Below, in pieces: positions 12,601 to 24,640 of a stretch of DNA of 64,000 bases. Positions within the stretch are counted from its first letter, which is position 1, and every line of letters begins with the position of its first letter. The stretch spans positions 22,772,201-22,836,200 of the forward strand of contig CM069589.1 of assembly GCA_035771175.1 (NCBI GenBank), given 5' to 3'. The notes beneath the pieces were generated by a model. The model had not been told where the DNA came from. It saw only the letters and a list, made by a program, of their open reading frames with translations, and searched no databases. This DNA comes from Paratinospora sagittata. Lineage: Eukaryota; Streptophyta; Magnoliopsida; Ranunculales; Menispermaceae. Position numbers and translations under genes: made by a program.

Positions 12601-14173
12601 ATGATCGATGTGAAACTTTAAAATAACCATAACTTTTTGATTCCGACTCCAATTGTGTAATTGAACATGCGTTAGAAATAAGAAAAAAAGACATTTTCAA
12701 TTCCTTATTAATCACTCAAATCAAAGTCAGGATGAAAAGTTGCGGCTATTCGAAATTTTCTTCTTGATTTGTTCGATAAGTAAGTTGATTGATCGGTAAA
12801 AAACATTCAAATAGTAGTAACAATTTATTCCCGACTCCGATTTGAGTGATAGAAAATGCGTTGGAAAGAGGAAGAAACGATATTTCAAACGCCTTTTGAA
12901 TAACTCTAATCATAGTTCTAAAGAAATGGTTACGGCTTTTTGAATTTTGATTACTGATTAGATTAATAAGTACGTTGGCCAATGGGTAGCAAACATTCAA
13001 ATAGCCATAACGTTTTCATCCTGACTCTGATTTGAGAGATTGGACATGCATTGCAAAGATGAAGAAACAATATTTTCAACGCCTTTCCATTAACTCATAA
13101 CAGAGCCAGCATAAAACTGTACGACTAATTGACTTTTTCTGACCGTTTCAATCGATAAGTAAGTTTAATGATCGGTGTGCAACTTTAAAATAACCACAAC
13201 TTTTTGATTCCGACTCCAATTGGGTGATTGAACATGCGTTAGAAGTAGGAAAAAAAGACATTTTCAATTCCTTATGAATCGCTCAAATCAAAGTCGACAT
13301 GAAAAGTTACGGCTATTCGAACTTTTCTTCTTGATTTGTTCGATAAGTAAGTTGATTGATCGGTAAAAAACATTCAAATAGCAGTAACATTTTATTCCCG
13401 ACTCCGATTTGAGTGATTGAAAATGCGTTGAAAGAGGAAGAAACGATATCTCAAACGCGTTTTAAATAACTCAAATCATAGCTCGAAAGAAATGGTTACG
13501 GCTATTCGAATTTTGATTACTGATTAGATTAATAAGTACGTTGGCTAATGGGTAGCTAACATTCAAATAGCCATAACGTTTTCATCCTGACTCTGATTTG
13601 AGAGATTGGACATGCATTGCAAAGATGAAGAAACAATATTTTAACCGCCTTTTGATTAACTCATAACAGAGTCAACATAAAACTGTACGACTAATTGACT
13701 TTTTCTGACTGTTTCAATCGATAAGTAAGTTTAATGATCGGTGTGCAACTTTAAAATAACCACAACTTTTTGATTCCGACTCCAATTGGGTGATTGAACA
13801 TGCGTTAGTAATAAGAAGAAAAGACATTTTCAATTCCTTTTGAATCACTCAAATCAAAGTCGGGATGAAAATTTACGGCTATTTGAACTTTTCTTACCGA
13901 TTTGTTCGATAAGTAAGTTGATTGATCGGTCGAAAAGATTCAAATAGTAGTAACATTTTATTCCCGACTCCGATTTGAGTGATTGAAAATGCGTTGAAAG
14001 AGGAAGAAACGATATTTCAAACGCGTTCTAAATAACTCAAATCATAGCTCGAAAGAAATGGTTACGACTATTTGAATTTTGATTACTGATTAGATTAATA
14101 AGTAAGGTGGCTAATGGGTAGCAAACATTCAAATAGCCACAACGTTTTCATCCTGAATCTGATTTGAGAGATT

Positions 14174-17100
14174 GGACATGCATTGCAAAGATGAAGAAAC
14201 AATATTTTCAACGCCTTTTCATTAACTCATAACAGAGTCAGCATTAAACTCTAAGACAATTTGACTTTTTCTCACCGATTCAATCGATAAGTATGTTTAA
14301 TGATCGATGTGAAACTTTAAAATAACCATAACTTTTTGATTCCGACTCCAATTGTGTGATTGAACATGCGTTAGAAATAAGAAAAAAAGACATTTTCAAT
14401 TCCTTATTAATCACTCAAATCAAAGTCAGGATGAAAAGTTGCGGCTATTCGAAATTTTCTTCTTGATTTGTTCGATAAGTAAGTTGATTGATCGGTAAAA
14501 AACATTCAAATAGTAGTAACAACTTATTCCCGACTCCGATTTGAGTGATTGAAAATGCGTTGGAAAGAGGAAGAAACGATATTTCAAACGCCTTTTGAAT
14601 AACTCTAATCATAGTTCGAAAGAAATGGTTACGGCTTTTTGAATTTTGATTACTGATTAGATAAAAAAGTACGTTGGCCAATGGGTAGCAAACATTCAAA
14701 TAGCCATAACGTTTTCATCCTGACTCTGATTTGAGAGATTGGACATGCATTGCAAAGATGAAGAAATAATATTTTCAACGCCTTTCCATTAACTCATAAC
14801 AGAGTCAGCATAAAACTGTACGACTAATTGACTTTTTCTGATCGTTTCAATCGATAAGTAAGTTTAATGATCGGTCTGCAACTTTAAAATAACCACAACT
14901 TTTTGATTCCGACTCCAATTGGGTGATTGAACATGCGTTAGATGTAAGAAAAAAAGACATTTTCAATTCCTTATGAATCGCTCAAATCAAAGTCGACATG
15001 AAAAGTTACGGCTATTTGAACTTTTCTTAATGATTTGTTCGATAAGTAAGTTGATTGATCGGTCAAAAAGATTCAAATAGCAGTAACATTTTAATCCCAA
15101 CTCCGATTTGAGTGTTTGAAAATGCGTTGAAAGAGGAAGAAACGATATTTCAAACGCGTTTTAAATAACTCAAATCATAGCTCGAAAGAAATGGATACGA
15201 CTTTTTGGATTTTGATTACTGATTAGATTAACAAGTAAGGTGGCTAATGGGTAGCAAACATTCAAATAGCCACAACATTTTCATCCTGACTCTGATTTGA
15301 GAGATTGGACATGCATTGCAAAGATGAAGAAATAATATTTTCAACGCCTTTTCATTAACTCATAACAGAGTCAGCATAAAACTGTACGACTAATTGACTT
15401 TTTCTGACCGTTTGAATCGATAAGTAAGTTTAATGATCGGTGTGCAACTTTAAAACAACCACAACTTTTTGATTCCGACTCCAATTGGGTGATTGAACAT
15501 GCGTTAGAAGTAGGAAAAAAAGACATTTTCAATTCCTTATGAATCGCTCAAATCAAAGTCGACATGAAAAGTTACGGCTATTCGAACTTTTCTTCTTGAT
15601 TTGTTCGATAAGTAAGTTGATTGATCGGTAAAAAACATTCAAATAGTAGTAACAATTTATTCCCGACTCCGATTTGAGTGATTGAAAATGCGTTGGAAAG
15701 AGGAAGAAACGATATTTCAAACGCCTTTTGAATAACTCAAATCATAGCTCGAAAGAAATGGATACGACTTTTTGGATTTTGATTACTGATTAGATTAACA
15801 AGTAAGGTGGCTAATGGGTAGCAAACATTCAAATAGCCACAACATTTTCATCCTGACTCTGATTTGAGAGATTGGACATGCATTGCAAAGATGAAGAAAT
15901 AATATTTTCAACGCCTTTTCATTAACTCATAACAGAGTCAGCATTAAACTCTAAGACAATTTGACTTTTTCTCACCGATTCAATCGATAAGTAAGTTTAA
16001 TGATCGGTGTGAATCTTTAAAATAACCATAACTTTTTGATTCCGACTCCAATTGTGTGATTGAACATGCGTTAGAAATAGGAAAAAAAGACATTTTCAAT
16101 TCCTTATGAATCACTCAGATCAAAGTCGGGATGAAAAGTTACGGGTATTCGAACTTTTCTTCTTGATTTGTTCGATAAGTAAGTTGATTGATCGGTAAAA
16201 AACATTCAAATAGTAGTAACAATTTATTCCCGACTCCGATTTGAGTGATTGAAAATGCGTTGGAAAGAGGAAGAAACGATATTTCAAACGCCTTTTGAAT
16301 AACTCTAATCATAGTTCGAAAGAATTGGTTACGACTTTTTGAATTTTGATTACTGATTAGATTAATAAGTACGTTGGCCAATGGGTAGCAAACATTCAAA
16401 TAGCCACAACGTTTTCATCCTGACTCTGATTTGAGAGATTGGACATGCATTGCAAAGATGAAGAAACAATATTTTCAACGCCTTTTGATTAACTCATAAC
16501 AGAGTCAGCATAAAACTGTACGACAAATTGACTTTTTCTCACCGATTCAATCGATAAGTAAGTTTAATGATCGGTGTGAAACTTTCAAATAACCATAACT
16601 TCTTGATTCCGACTCCAATTGTGTGATTGAACATGCGTTAGAAATAGGAAAAAAAGGCATTTTCAATTCTTTATGAATCACTCAAATCAAAGTCGGGATG
16701 AAAAGTTACGGCTATTCGAACTTTTTTTCTTGATTTGTTCGATAAGTAAGTTGATTGATCGGTAAAAAACATTCAAATAGCAGTAACATTTTATTCCCGA
16801 CTCCGATTTGAGTGATTGAAAATGCGTTGAAAGAGGAAGAAACGATATTTCAAACGCGTTTTAAATAACTCAAATCATAGCTCGAAAGAAATGGTTACGG
16901 CTATTCGAATTTTGATTACTGATTAGATTAATAAGTACGTTGGCTAATGGGTAGCAAACATTCAAATAGCCATAACGTTTTCATCCTGACTCTGATTTGA
17001 GAGATTGGACATGCATTGCAAAGATGAAGAAACAATATTTTCAACGCCTTTCCATTAACTCATAACAGAGTCAGCATAAAACTGTACGACTAATTGACTT

Positions 17101-17572
17101 TTTCTGACCGTTTCAATCGATAAGTAAGTTTAATGATCGGTGTGCAACTTTAAAATAACCACAACTTTTTGATTCCGACTCCAATTGGGTGATTGAACAT
17201 GCGTTAGATGTAAGAAAAAAAGACATTTTCAATTCCTTATGAATCGCTCAAATCAAAGTCGACATGAAAAGTTACGGCTATTTGAACTTTTCTTAATGAT
17301 TTGTTCGATAAGTAAGTTGATTGATCGGTCAAAAAGATTCAAATAGCAGTAACATTTTAATCCCAACTCCGATTTGAGTGATTGAAAATGCGTTGAAAGA
17401 GGAAGAAACGATATTTCAAACGCGTTTTAAATAACTCAAATCATAGCTCGAAAGAAATGGATACGACTTTTTGGATTTTGATTACTGATTAGATTAACAA
17501 GTAAGGTGGCTAATGGGTAGCAAACATTCAAATAGCCACAACATTTTCATCCTGACTCTGATTTGAGAGATT
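14174..17572 (+). repeat. Mosaic transition zone of satellite units
   Basis: Unit starts are near 14,174 (A1), 14,741 (A2), 15,307 (A2), 15,874 (A1), 16,440 (A2/A1 hybrid) and 17,007 (A2). The first unit continues the previous 1,699-bp HOR. Then variants typical of the next block appear: ATGGATACGACTTTTTGG in C, CACAACATTTTCATCC at the start of A and GAAATAATATTTTC in A. The pair 15,307-16,439 is the same A2-A1 pair that is amplified after 17,573. No regular period spans the zone. Confidence 0.7.
16440..17006 (+). repeat. Hybrid unit with A2 left part and A1 right part
   Basis: In this A subunit the first part is A2-like (CAGCATAAAACTGTACGAC). After the TGAC run it becomes A1-like (TTCTCACCGATTCAATCG, then GTGAAACTTTCAAATAACC). 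The following B has TAACTTCTTGATTCC and AAAGGCATTTTC. The same composite recurs at about 20,977 and 23,244, so one junction was later copied along. The breakpoint lies within a short shared sequence around ATTGACTTTTTCT. This is as expected for exchange or conversion between misaligned units. Confidence 0.7.
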
Positions 17573-20500
17573 GGACATGCATTGCAAAGATGAAGAAATA
17601 ATATTTTCAACGCCTTTTCATTAACTCATAACAGAGTCAGCATAAAACTGTACGACTAATTGACTTTTTCTGACCGTTTGAATCGATAAGTAAGTTTAAT
17701 GATCGGTGTGGAACTTTAAAACAACCACAACTTTTTGATTCCGACTCCAATTGGGTGATTGAACATGCGTTAGAAGTAGGAAAAAAAGACATTTTCAATT
17801 CCTTATGAATCGCTCAAATCAAAGTCGACATGAAAAGTTACGGCTATTCGAACTTTTCTTCTTGATTTGTTCGATAAGTAAGTTGATTGATCGGTAAAAA
17901 ACATTCAAATAGTAGTAACAATTTATTCCCGACTCCGATTTGAGTGATTGAAAATGCGTTGGAAAGAGGAAGAAACGATATTTCAAACGCCTTTTGAATA
18001 ACTCAAATCATAGCTCGAAAGAAATGGATACGACTTTTTGGATTTTGATTACTGATTAGATTAACAAGTAAGGTGGCTAATGGGTAGCAAACATTCAAAT
18101 AGCCACAACATTTTCATCCTGACTCTGATTTGAGAGATTGGACATGCATTGCAAAGATGAAGAAATAATATTTTCAACGCCTTTTCATTAACTCATAACA
18201 GAGTCAGCATTAAACTCTAAGACAATTTGACTTTTTCTCACCGATTCAATCGATAAGTAAGTTTAATGATCGGTGTGAATCTTTAAAATAACCATAACTT
18301 TTTGATTCCGACTCCAATTGTGTGATTGAACATGCGTTAGAAATAGGAAAAAAAGACATTTTCAATTCCTTATGAATCACTCAAATCAAAGTCGGGATGA
18401 AAAGTTACGGGTATTCGAACTTTTCTTCTTGATTTGTTCGATAAGTAAGTTGATTGATCGGTAAAAAACATTCAAATAGTAGTAACAATTTATTCCCGAC
18501 TCCGATTTGAGTGATTGAAAATGCGTTGGAAAGAGGAAGAAACGATATTTCAAACGCCTTTTGAATAACTCTAATCATAGTTCGAAAGAAATGGTTACGA
18601 CTTTTTGAATTTTGATTACTGATTAGATTAATAAGTACGTTGGCCAATGGGTAGCAAACATTCAAATAGCCACAACATTTTCATCCTGACTCTGATTTGA
18701 GAGATTGGACATGCATTGCAAAGATGAAGAAATAATATTTTCAACGCCTTTTCATTAACTCATAACAGAGTCAGCATAAAACTGTACGACTAATTGACTT
18801 TTTCTGACCGTTTGAATCGATAAGTAAGTTTAATGATCGGTGTGCAACTTTAAAACAACCACAACTTTTTGATTCCGACTCCAATTGGGTGATTGAACAT
18901 GCGTTAGAAGTAGGAAAAAAAGACATTTTCAATTCCTTATGAATCGCTCAAATCAAAGTCGACATGAAAAGTTACGGCTATTCGAACTTTTCTTCTTGAT
19001 TTGTTCGATAAGTAAGTTGATTGATCGGTAAAAAACATTCAAATAGTAGTAACAATTTATTCCCGACTCCGATTTGAGTGATTGAAAATGCGTTGGAAAG
19101 AGGAAGAAACGATATTTCAAACGCCTTTTGAATAACTCAAATCATAGCTCGAAAGAAATGGATACGACTTTTTGGATTTTGATTACTGATTAGATTAACA
19201 AGTAAGGTGGCTAATGGGTAGCAAACATTCAAATAGCCACAACATTTTCATCCTGACTCTGATTTGAGAGATTGGACATGCATTGCAAAGATGAAGAAAT
19301 AATATTTTCAACGCCTTTTCATTAACTCATAACAGAGTCAGCATTAAACTCTAAGACAATTTGACTTTTTCTCACCGATTCAATCGATAAGTAAGTTTAA
19401 TGATCGGTGTGAATCTTTAAAATATCCATAACTTTTTGATTCCGACTCCAATTGTGTGATTGAACATGCGTTAGAAATAGGAAAAAAAGACATTTTCAAT
19501 TCCTTATGAATCACTCAAATCAAAGTCGGGATGAAAAGTTACGGGTATTCGAACTTTTTCTTCTTGATTTGTTCGATAAGTAAGTTGATTGATCGGTAAA
19601 AAACATTCAAATAGTAGTAACAATTTATTCCCGACTCCGATTTGAGTGATTGAAAATGCGTTGGAAAGAGGAAGAAACGATATTTCAAACGCCTTTTGAA
19701 TAACTCTAATCATAGTTCGAAAGAAATGGTTACGACTTTTTGAATTTTGATTACTGATTAGATTAATAAGTACGTTGGCCAATGGGTAGCAAACATTCAA
19801 ATAGCCACAACATTATCATCCTGACTCTGATTTGAGAGATTGGACATGCATTGCAAAGATGAAGAAATAATATTTTCAACGCCTTTTCATTAACTCATAA
19901 CAGAGTCAGCATAAAACTGTACGACTAATTGACTTTTTCTGACCGTTTGAATCGATAAGTAAGTTTAATGATCGGTGTGCAACTTTAAAACAACCACAAC
20001 TTTTTGATTCCGACTCCAATTGGGTGATTGAACATGCGTTAGAAGTAGGAAAAAAAGACATTTTCAATTCCTTATGAATCGCTCAAATCAAAGTCGACAT
20101 GAAAAGTTACGGCTATTCGAACTTTTCTTCTTGATTTGTTCGATAAGTAAGTTGATTGATCGGTAAAAAACATTCAAATAGTAGTAACAATTTATTCCCG
20201 ACTCCGATTTGAGTGATTGAAAATGCGTTGGAAAGAGGAAGAAACGATATTTCAAACGCCTTTTGAATAACTCAAATCATAGCTCGAAAGAAATGGATAC
20301 GACTTTTTGGATTTTGATTACTGATTAGATTAACAAGTAAGGTGGCTAATGGGTAGCAAACATTCAAATAGCCACAACATTTTCATCCTGACTCTGATTT
20401 GAGAGATTGGACATGCATTGCAAAGATGAAGAAATAATATTTTCAACGCCTTTTCATTAACTCATAACAGAGTCAGCATTAAACTCTAAGACAATTTGAC

Positions 20501-20976
20501 TTTTTCTCACCGATTCAATCGATAAGTAAGTTTAATGATCGGTGTGAATCTTTAAAATATCCATAACTTTTTGATTCCGACTCCAATTGTGTGATTGAAC
20601 ATGCGTTAGAAATAGGAAAAAAAGACATTTTCAATTCCTTATGAATCACTCAAATCAAAGTCGGGATGAAAAGTTACGGGTATTCGAACTTTTTCTTCTT
20701 GATTTGTTCGATAAGTAAGTTGATTGATCGGTAAAAAACATTCAAATAGTAGTAACAATTTATTCCCGACTCCGATTTGAGTGATTGAAAATGCGTTGGA
20801 AAGAGGAAGAAACGATATTTCAAACGCCTTTTGAATAACTCTAATCATAGTTCGAAAGAAATGGTTACGACTTTTTGAATTTTGATTACTGATTAGATTA
20901 ATAAGTACGTTGGCCAATGGGTAGCAAACATTCAAATAGCCACAACGTTTTCATCCTGACTCTGATTTGAGAGATT
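17573..20976 (+). repeat. Two-unit HOR, ~1,135 bp period, three copies
   Basis: A2-A1 pairs start at about 17,573, 18,707 and 19,842. Each A2 unit carries GACCGTTTGAATCG and AAAACAACCACAAC. Each A1 unit carries GTGAATCTTTAAAATA. The reverse-strand open frame in C1 recurs at 1,135-bp spacing (start-codon ends at 18,665, 19,800 and 20,935). One T inserted in GAACTTTTTCTTCTTG is shared by the second and third copies but not the first, so the last two copies are more closely related. Private changes are very few, for example CATTATCATCC near 19,812. Confidence 0.85.
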
Positions 20977-23900
20977 GGACATGCATTGCAAAGATGAAGA
21001 AACAATATTTTCAACGCCTTTTGATTAACTCATAACAGAGTCAGCATAAAACTGTACGACTAATTGACTTTTTCTCACCGATTCAATCGATAAGTAAGTT
21101 TAATGATCGGTGTGAAACTTTCAAATAACCATAACTTCTTGATTCCGACTCCAATTGTGTGATTGAACATGCGTTAGAAATAGGAAAAAAAGGCATGTTC
21201 AATTCTTTATGAATCACTCAAATCAAAGTCGGGATGAAAAGTTACGGCTATTCGAACTTTTTTTCTTGATTTGTTCGATAAGTAAGTTGATTGATCGGTA
21301 AAAAACATTCAAATAGCAGTAACATTTTATTCCCGACTCCGATTTGAGTGATTGAAAATGCGTTGAAAGAGGAAGAAACGATATTTCAAACGCGTTTTAA
21401 ATAACTCAAGTCATAGCTCGAAAGAAATGGTTACGGCTATTCGAATTTTGATTACTGATTAGATTAATAAGTACGTTGGCTAATGGGTAGCAAACATTCA
21501 AATAGCCATAACGTTTTCATCCTGACTCTGATTTGAGAGATTGGACATGCATTGCAAAGATGAAGAAACAATATTTTCAACGCCTTTCCATTAACTCATA
21601 ACAGAGTCAACATAAAACTGTACGACTAATTGACTTTTTCTGACCGTTTCAATCGATAAGTAAGTTTAATGATCGGTGTGCAACTTTAAAATAACCACAA
21701 CTTTTTGATTCCGACTCCAATTGGGTGATTGAACATGCGTTAGTAATAAGAAGAAAAGACATTTTCAATTCCTTTTGAATCACTCAAATCAAAGTCGGGA
21801 TGAAAATTTACGGCTATTTGAACTTTTCTTAACGATTTGTTCGATAAGTAAGTTGATTGATCGGTCAAAAAGATTCAAATAGTAGTAACATTTTATTCCC
21901 GACTCCGATTTGAGTGATTGAAAATGCATTGAAAGAGGAAGAAACGATATTTCAAACGCGTTTTAAATAACTCAAATCATAGCTCGAAAGAAATGGTTAC
22001 GGCTATTTGAATTTTGATTACTGATTAGATTAATAAGTAAGGTGGCTAATGGGTAGCAAACATTCAAATAGCCACAACGTTTTCATCCAGACTCTGATTT
22101 GAGAGATTGGAAATGCATTGCAAAGATGAAGAAACAATATTTTCAACGCCTTTTCATTAACTCATAACAGAGTCAGCATTAAACTCTAAGACAATTTGAC
22201 TTTTTCTCACCGATTCAATCGATAAGTAAGTTTAATGATCGATGTGAAACTTTAAAATAACCATAACTTTTTGATTCCGACTCCAATTGTGTGATTGAAC
22301 ATGCGTTAGAAATAAGAAAAAAAGACATTTTCAATTCCTTATTAATCACTCGAATCAAAGTCAGGATGAAAAGTTGCGGCTATTCGAAATTTTCTTCTTG
22401 ATTTGTTCGATAAGTGAGTTGATTGATCGGTAAAAAACATTCAAATGGTAGTAACAATTTATTCCCGACTCCGATTTGAGTGATTGAAAATGCGTTGGAA
22501 AGAGGAAGAAACGATATTTCAAACGCCTTTTCAATAACTGTAATCATAGTTCGAAAGAAATGGTTACGGCTTTTTGAATTTTGATTACTGATTAGATAAA
22601 TAAGTACGTTGGCCAATGGGTAGCAAACATTCAAATAGCCATAACGTTTTCATCCTGACTCTGATTTGAGAGATTGGACATGCATTGCAAAGATGAAGAA
22701 ATAATATTTTCAACGCCTTTTCATTAACTCATAACAGAGTCAGCATTAAACTCTAAGACAATTTGACTTTTTCTCACCGATTCAATCGATAAGTAAGTTT
22801 AATGATCGGTGTGAATCTTTAAAATATCCATAACTTTTTGATTCCGACTCCAATTGTGTGATTGAACATGCGTTAGAAATAGGAAAAAAAGACATTTTCA
22901 ATTCCTTATGAATCACTTAAATCAAAGTCGGGATGAAAAGTTACGGGTATTCGAACTTTTTCTTCTTGATTTGTTCGATAAGTAAGTTGATTGATCGGTA
23001 AAAAACATTCAAATAGTAGTAACAATTTATTCCCGACTCCGATTTGAGTGATTGAAAATGCGTTGGAAAGAGGAAGAAACGATATTTCAAACGCCTTTTG
23101 AATAACTCTAATCATAGTTCGAAAGAAATGGTTACGACTTTTTGAATTTTGATTACTGATTAGATTAATAAGTACGTTGGCCAATGGGTAGCAAACATTC
23201 AAATAGCCACAACGTTTTCATCCTGACTCTGATTTGAGAGATTGGACATGCATTGCAAAGATGAAGAAACAATATTTTCAACGCCTTTTGATTAACTCAT
23301 AACAGAGTCAGCATAAAACTGTACGACTAATTGACTTTTTCTCACCGATTCAATCGATAAGTAAGTTTAATGATCGGTGTGAAACTTTCAAATAACCATA
23401 ACTTCTTGATTCCGACTCCAATTGTGTGATTGAACATGCGTTAGAAATAGGAAAAAAAGGCATTTTCAATTCTTTATGAATCACTCAAATCAAAGTCGGG
23501 ATGAAAAGTTACGGCTATTCGAACTTTTTTTCTTGATTTGTTCGATAAGTAAGTTGATTGATCGGTAAAAAACATTCAAATAGCAGTAACATTTTATTCC
23601 CGACTCCGATTTAAGTGATTGAAAATGCGTTGAAAGAGGAAGAAACGATATTTCAAACGCGTTTTAAATAACTCAAATCATAGCTCGAAAGAAATGGTTA
23701 CGGCTATTCGAATTTTGATTACTGATTAGATTAATAAGTACGTTGGCTAATGGGTAGCAAACATTCAAATAGCCATAACGTTTTCATCCTGACTCTGATT
23801 TGAGAGATTGGACATGCATTGCAAAGATGAAGAAACAATATTTTCAACGCCTTTCCATTAACTCATAACAGAGTCAACATAAAACTGTACGACTAATTGA

Positions 23901-24640
23901 CTTTTTCTGACTGTTTCAACCGATAAGTAAGTTTAATGATCGGTGTGCAACTTTAAAATAACCACAACTTTTTGATTCCGACTCCAATTGGGTGATTGAA
24001 CATGCGTTAGTAATAAGATGAAAAGACATTTTCAATTCCATTTGAATCACTCAAATCAAAGTCGGGATGAAAATTTACGGCTATTTGAACTTTTCTTAAC
24101 GATTTGTTCGATAAGTAAGTTGATTGATCGGTCAAAAAGATTCAAATAGTAGTAACATTTTATTCCCGACTCCGATTTGAGTGATTGAAAATGCATTGAA
24201 AGAGGAAGAAACGATATTTCAAAGGCGTTTTAAATAACTCAAATCATAGCTCGAAAGAAATGGTTACGGCTATTTGAATTTTGATTACTGATTAGATTAA
24301 TAAGTAAGGTGGCTAATGGGTAGCAAACATTCAAATAGCCACAACGTTTTCATCCTGACTCTGATTTGAGAGATTGGACATGCATTGCAAAGATGAAGAA
24401 ACAATATTTTCAACGCCTTTTCATTAACTCATAACAGAGTCAGCATTAAACTCTAAGACAATTTGACTTTTTCTCACCGATTCAATCGATAAGTAAGTTT
24501 AATGATCGATGTGAAACTTTAAAATAACCATAACTTTTTGATTCCGACTCCAATTGTGTGATTGAACATGCGTTAGAATTAAGAAAAAAAGACATTTTCA
24601 ATTCCTTATTAATCACTCAAATCAAAGTCAGGATGAAAAT
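20409..24640 (+). repeat. 2,267-bp four-unit tandem duplication
   Basis: The order A1 (20,409), hybrid (20,977), A2 (21,543), A1 (22,110) repeats as A1 (22,676), hybrid (23,244), A2 (23,810), A1 (24,376). Matching marks lie 2,267 bases apart, for example the open frame ending at 20,935 and 23,202, and AAAGGCATGTTC near 21,191 against AAAGGCATTTTC near 23,458. The second copy loses register at about 24,640. There the B subunit changes to AAAATTTTCGGC followed by a different second half. The first unit overlaps the preceding 1,135-bp HOR. Confidence 0.75.

Larger units (their letters stand above)
7378..14173 (+). repeat. Three-unit HOR, 1,699 bp period, four copies
   Basis: A1-A2-A2 blocks start at 7378, 9077, 10,776 and about 12,475. 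Marks confirm the 1,699-bp period. AGAAGTAGGAAAAAAAGACA followed by GTCGACATG recurs at ~8,145, 9,844, 11,543 and 13,242. GTTAGTAATAAGAAGAAAAG recurs at ~8,707, 10,406, 12,105 and 13,804. GATCGATGTGAAAC in the A1 unit is present in copies 2 to 4 but reads GATCGGTGTGAAAC in copy 1. Copies look nearly identical, with scattered private substitutions, for example CGATGGAAAGAGG near 11,160. A fifth copy starts at 14,174 and soon loses register. Confidence 0.9.
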
